NCBI RefSeq assembly: GCF_000215105.1
Contig: NC_015588.1
Span: 1-64,000, forward strand
Reading direction: 5' to 3'
Source of the DNA: Isoptericola variabilis 225
GTDB taxonomy: Bacteria > Actinomycetota > Actinomycetes > Actinomycetales > Cellulomonadaceae
Length of the DNA stretch: 64,000 nt
Numbering within the stretch: position 1 is the stretch's first letter; each line of letters begins with the position of its first letter. This document shows, piece after piece, positions 62,617-64,000 of the stretch. The position numbers and the translations under genes are program-made. Below the pieces are notes generated by a model, which worked only from the letters and a program-made list of their open reading frames with translations, was not told the origin of the DNA and searched no databases.

Positions 62617-64000
62617 ATGAAGCGTACCCAGAGGCATGCCCGCACGGGCAGAGCGGTCGCCGGCGTCGTCGCCGCGATGACCGTCCTCGGGTCGGGGCTG
62701 GCGACCGTCGCCGTCCCCGCCCAGGCCGCGGCCGACGAGCCCGCGCTCGACTGGTCGAACTACGAGCGCACCACGATCACCAGGGACGTCGGCGAGCCGA
62801 TCGGCATGACGATCCTCCCCGACAACAAGATCATCCACACCGCCCGCAACGGCGAGGTCCGCCTCACGGACCCGGCCACGGGCATCACCAAGGTCGTCAA
62901 CCGGCTCGACGTCTACGCGAACTCGGAGGACGGTCTCCAGGGCATCGCGATCGACCCCGACTTCGAGGAGAACGGCTGGGTCTACCTCGTCTACTCGCCG
63001 CGCGACGCCGACGGCGACGGGGTCGCGGACACGCCGGCCGGCAACGCGCCGAACACGCTGCCCGCGGGCCAGGACGAGAGCTACTGGGACCGCTGGCTCG
63101 GCGTCAACCGCCTCTCGCGCTTCCAGTGGACGGGCGAGGCGCTCGACCTGTCGAGCGAGCAGGCGATCCTCGACGTCGAGGTGCAGCGCGGCCAGTGCTG
63201 CCACGTCGGCGCGGACATCGACTTCGACGGCGAGGGCAACCTCTACCTGTCGACCGGTGACAACACGCCGGCCGGCACGCCCGGCGCCAACGGCTACGCG
63301 CCGAACAACGACGCCCCGGGCATGAACCCCGGCTTCGACGCGCGTCGCAGTTCGGGCAACACCAACGACCTGCGCGGCAAGATCCTGCGGATCCACGTCG
63401 AGGAGGACGGCAGCTACACGATCCCCGAGGGCAACCTCTTCCCGCCGGGGACGCCGAACACCCGTCCCGAGATCTTCGTCATGGGCGTGCGCAACCCGTT
63501 CCGGATCGACGTCGACGCCGAGACGAACACGCTCTCGTGGGGCGACTACGGCCCCGACGCCGCCCAGGCGAACCCGAACCGCGGCCCGATGGGCTACGTC
63601 GAGTGGAACATCACGAGCCTCGACGACCCGCACAACGCGGGCTGGCCGTTCTGCCACGGCCCGAACGCGGCCTACAACGAGTGGAACTTCGCGACGGCCA
63701 CGCCGGGCGAGTGGTTCGACTGCGACAACCTCGTCAACAACTCGCGCTGGAACACGGGCCTGCGTGAGCTGCCGCCGTCGCGCGCCGCGACCGTCCACTA
63801 CGGCGACCAGCCGGGCCAGCAGCCCTGGGACGAGCTGGTCACCTTCGGTGCCGGCTCGGGCCAGGGCCCCATGGGCGGCCCGGCGTACCACTACGACGCC
63901 ACGAACCCGTCGACGGCCAAGCTGCCGGAGTACTGGGACGGCAAGTGGTTCTTCGGCGAGTTCTCGCAGGACTACATCGCGGCGTTCACGGTGAACGACG
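62617..64000 (+). CDS. Secreted PQQ-dependent-type sugar dehydrogenase (glucose/sorbosone family), partial
   Basis: The gene runs off the window; 461 codons are visible without a stop, so length and tail are unknown. Signal peptide (about 1-40, cleavage near AQAAADE). Six-bladed beta-propeller of the glucose/sorbosone dehydrogenase family: NGEVRLTDPATGITKVV, DGLQGIAIDPDFEENGWVYLVYS, QCCHVGADIDFDGEGNLYLSTGDN, GKILRIHVEEDG and EIFVMGVRNPFRIDVDAETN. GACAGGAG precedes the ATG. Full relatives often carry PKD, ThuA or CBM domains downstream, which cannot be seen here. Confidence 0.9.
   Translation, partial: MKRTQRHARTGRAVAGVVAAMTVLGSGLATVAVPAQAAADEPALDWSNYERTTITRDVGEPIGMTILPDNKIIHTARNGEVRLTDPATGITKVVNRLDVYANSEDGLQGIAIDPDFEENGWVYLVYSPRDADGDGVADTPAGNAPNTLPAGQDESYWDRWLGVNRLSRFQWTGEALDLSSEQAILDVEVQRGQCCHVGADIDFDGEGNLYLSTGDNTPAGTPGANGYAPNNDAPGMNPGFDARRSSGNTNDLRGKILRIHVEEDGSYTIPEGNLFPPGTPNTRPEIFVMGVRNPFRIDVDAETNTLSWGDYGPDAAQANPNRGPMGYVEWNITSLDDPHNAGWPFCHGPNAAYNEWNFATATPGEWFDCDNLVNNSRWNTGLRELPPSRAATVHYGDQPGQQPWDELVTFGAGSGQGPMGGPAYHYDATNPSTAKLPEYWDGKWFFGEFSQDYIAAFTVND

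Overview
The window is chromosomal DNA of very high GC content. Gene order dnaA-dnaN-gnd-recF-DUF721-gyrB-gyrA, the CrgA / class E sortase / PASTA-kinase block and DLW-39 are hallmarks of the origin region of Actinomycetota. Together with a PL1 pectate lyase, a secreted sugar dehydrogenase and a serpin, they point to the Micrococcales, probably Cellulomonadaceae or Promicromonosporaceae (Cellulomonas / Cellulosimicrobium-like). The genus is an inference.

Layout. 1-13.3 kb: replication origin and core replication genes, with DnaA-box clusters before dnaA, between dnaA and dnaN, and a 12-bp-periodic set inside DUF721; a frameshifted gene lies just before gyrB. 13.3-16.7 kb: tRNA-Ile, DLW-39, tRNA-Ala, a membrane-anchored Ala-rich protein, cyclophilin, rhomboid, crgA. 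16.8-28.7 kb: cell-envelope and division signalling: DUF881, class E sortase, a 52-aa membrane protein and pabA on +, then a tightly overlapping minus-strand operon fhaA-fhaB-pstP-rodA-pbpA-pknA-pknB, transcribed from about 28.7 kb down to 19.6 kb. 28.9-45.8 kb: accessory and housekeeping genes (tRNA-Leu, pectate lyase, hydrolases, GH13, Nif3, HAD, serpin, aminotransferase, PAS-ANTAR, stress SDR). 45.9-54.7 kb: two tandem EEP phosphatases, a LacI-operator-type sugar ABC operon ending in a zinc alcohol dehydrogenase, small membrane proteins, LysR. 54.8-61.2 kb: a lactate/malate-dehydrogenase-fold protein with a C-terminal ACT-like domain, then a tandem glycine riboswitch and gcvP-gcvT-gcvH. 61.5-64 kb: a minimal LuxR-type regulator, a MutT-like Nudix enzyme and a secreted sugar dehydrogenase cut by the window end.

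The most unusual signal is a family of intergenic arrays built on an exact 20-bp period (core GCGAGGTAGCGC). It occurs at 19.2-19.6, 29.1, 42.9-43.1 and 56.16-56.34 kb. Each array has forward units followed by inverted units, and sits directly behind gene 3' ends (two of four between convergent genes). They look like long composite hairpins, perhaps bidirectional terminators or protein-binding (REP/BIME-like) elements; one has supplied the stop codon of its upstream gene. Other points of note: a short minus-strand transcription unit at 32.6-32.9 kb with a promoter, a near-complete anti-16S Shine-Dalgarno and a three-way-junction terminator; a rhomboid gene whose only well-placed start is ATC; and several genes at 32-42 kb that appear to lack internal segments of their families. 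No prophage, insertion sequence or CRISPR array was seen.
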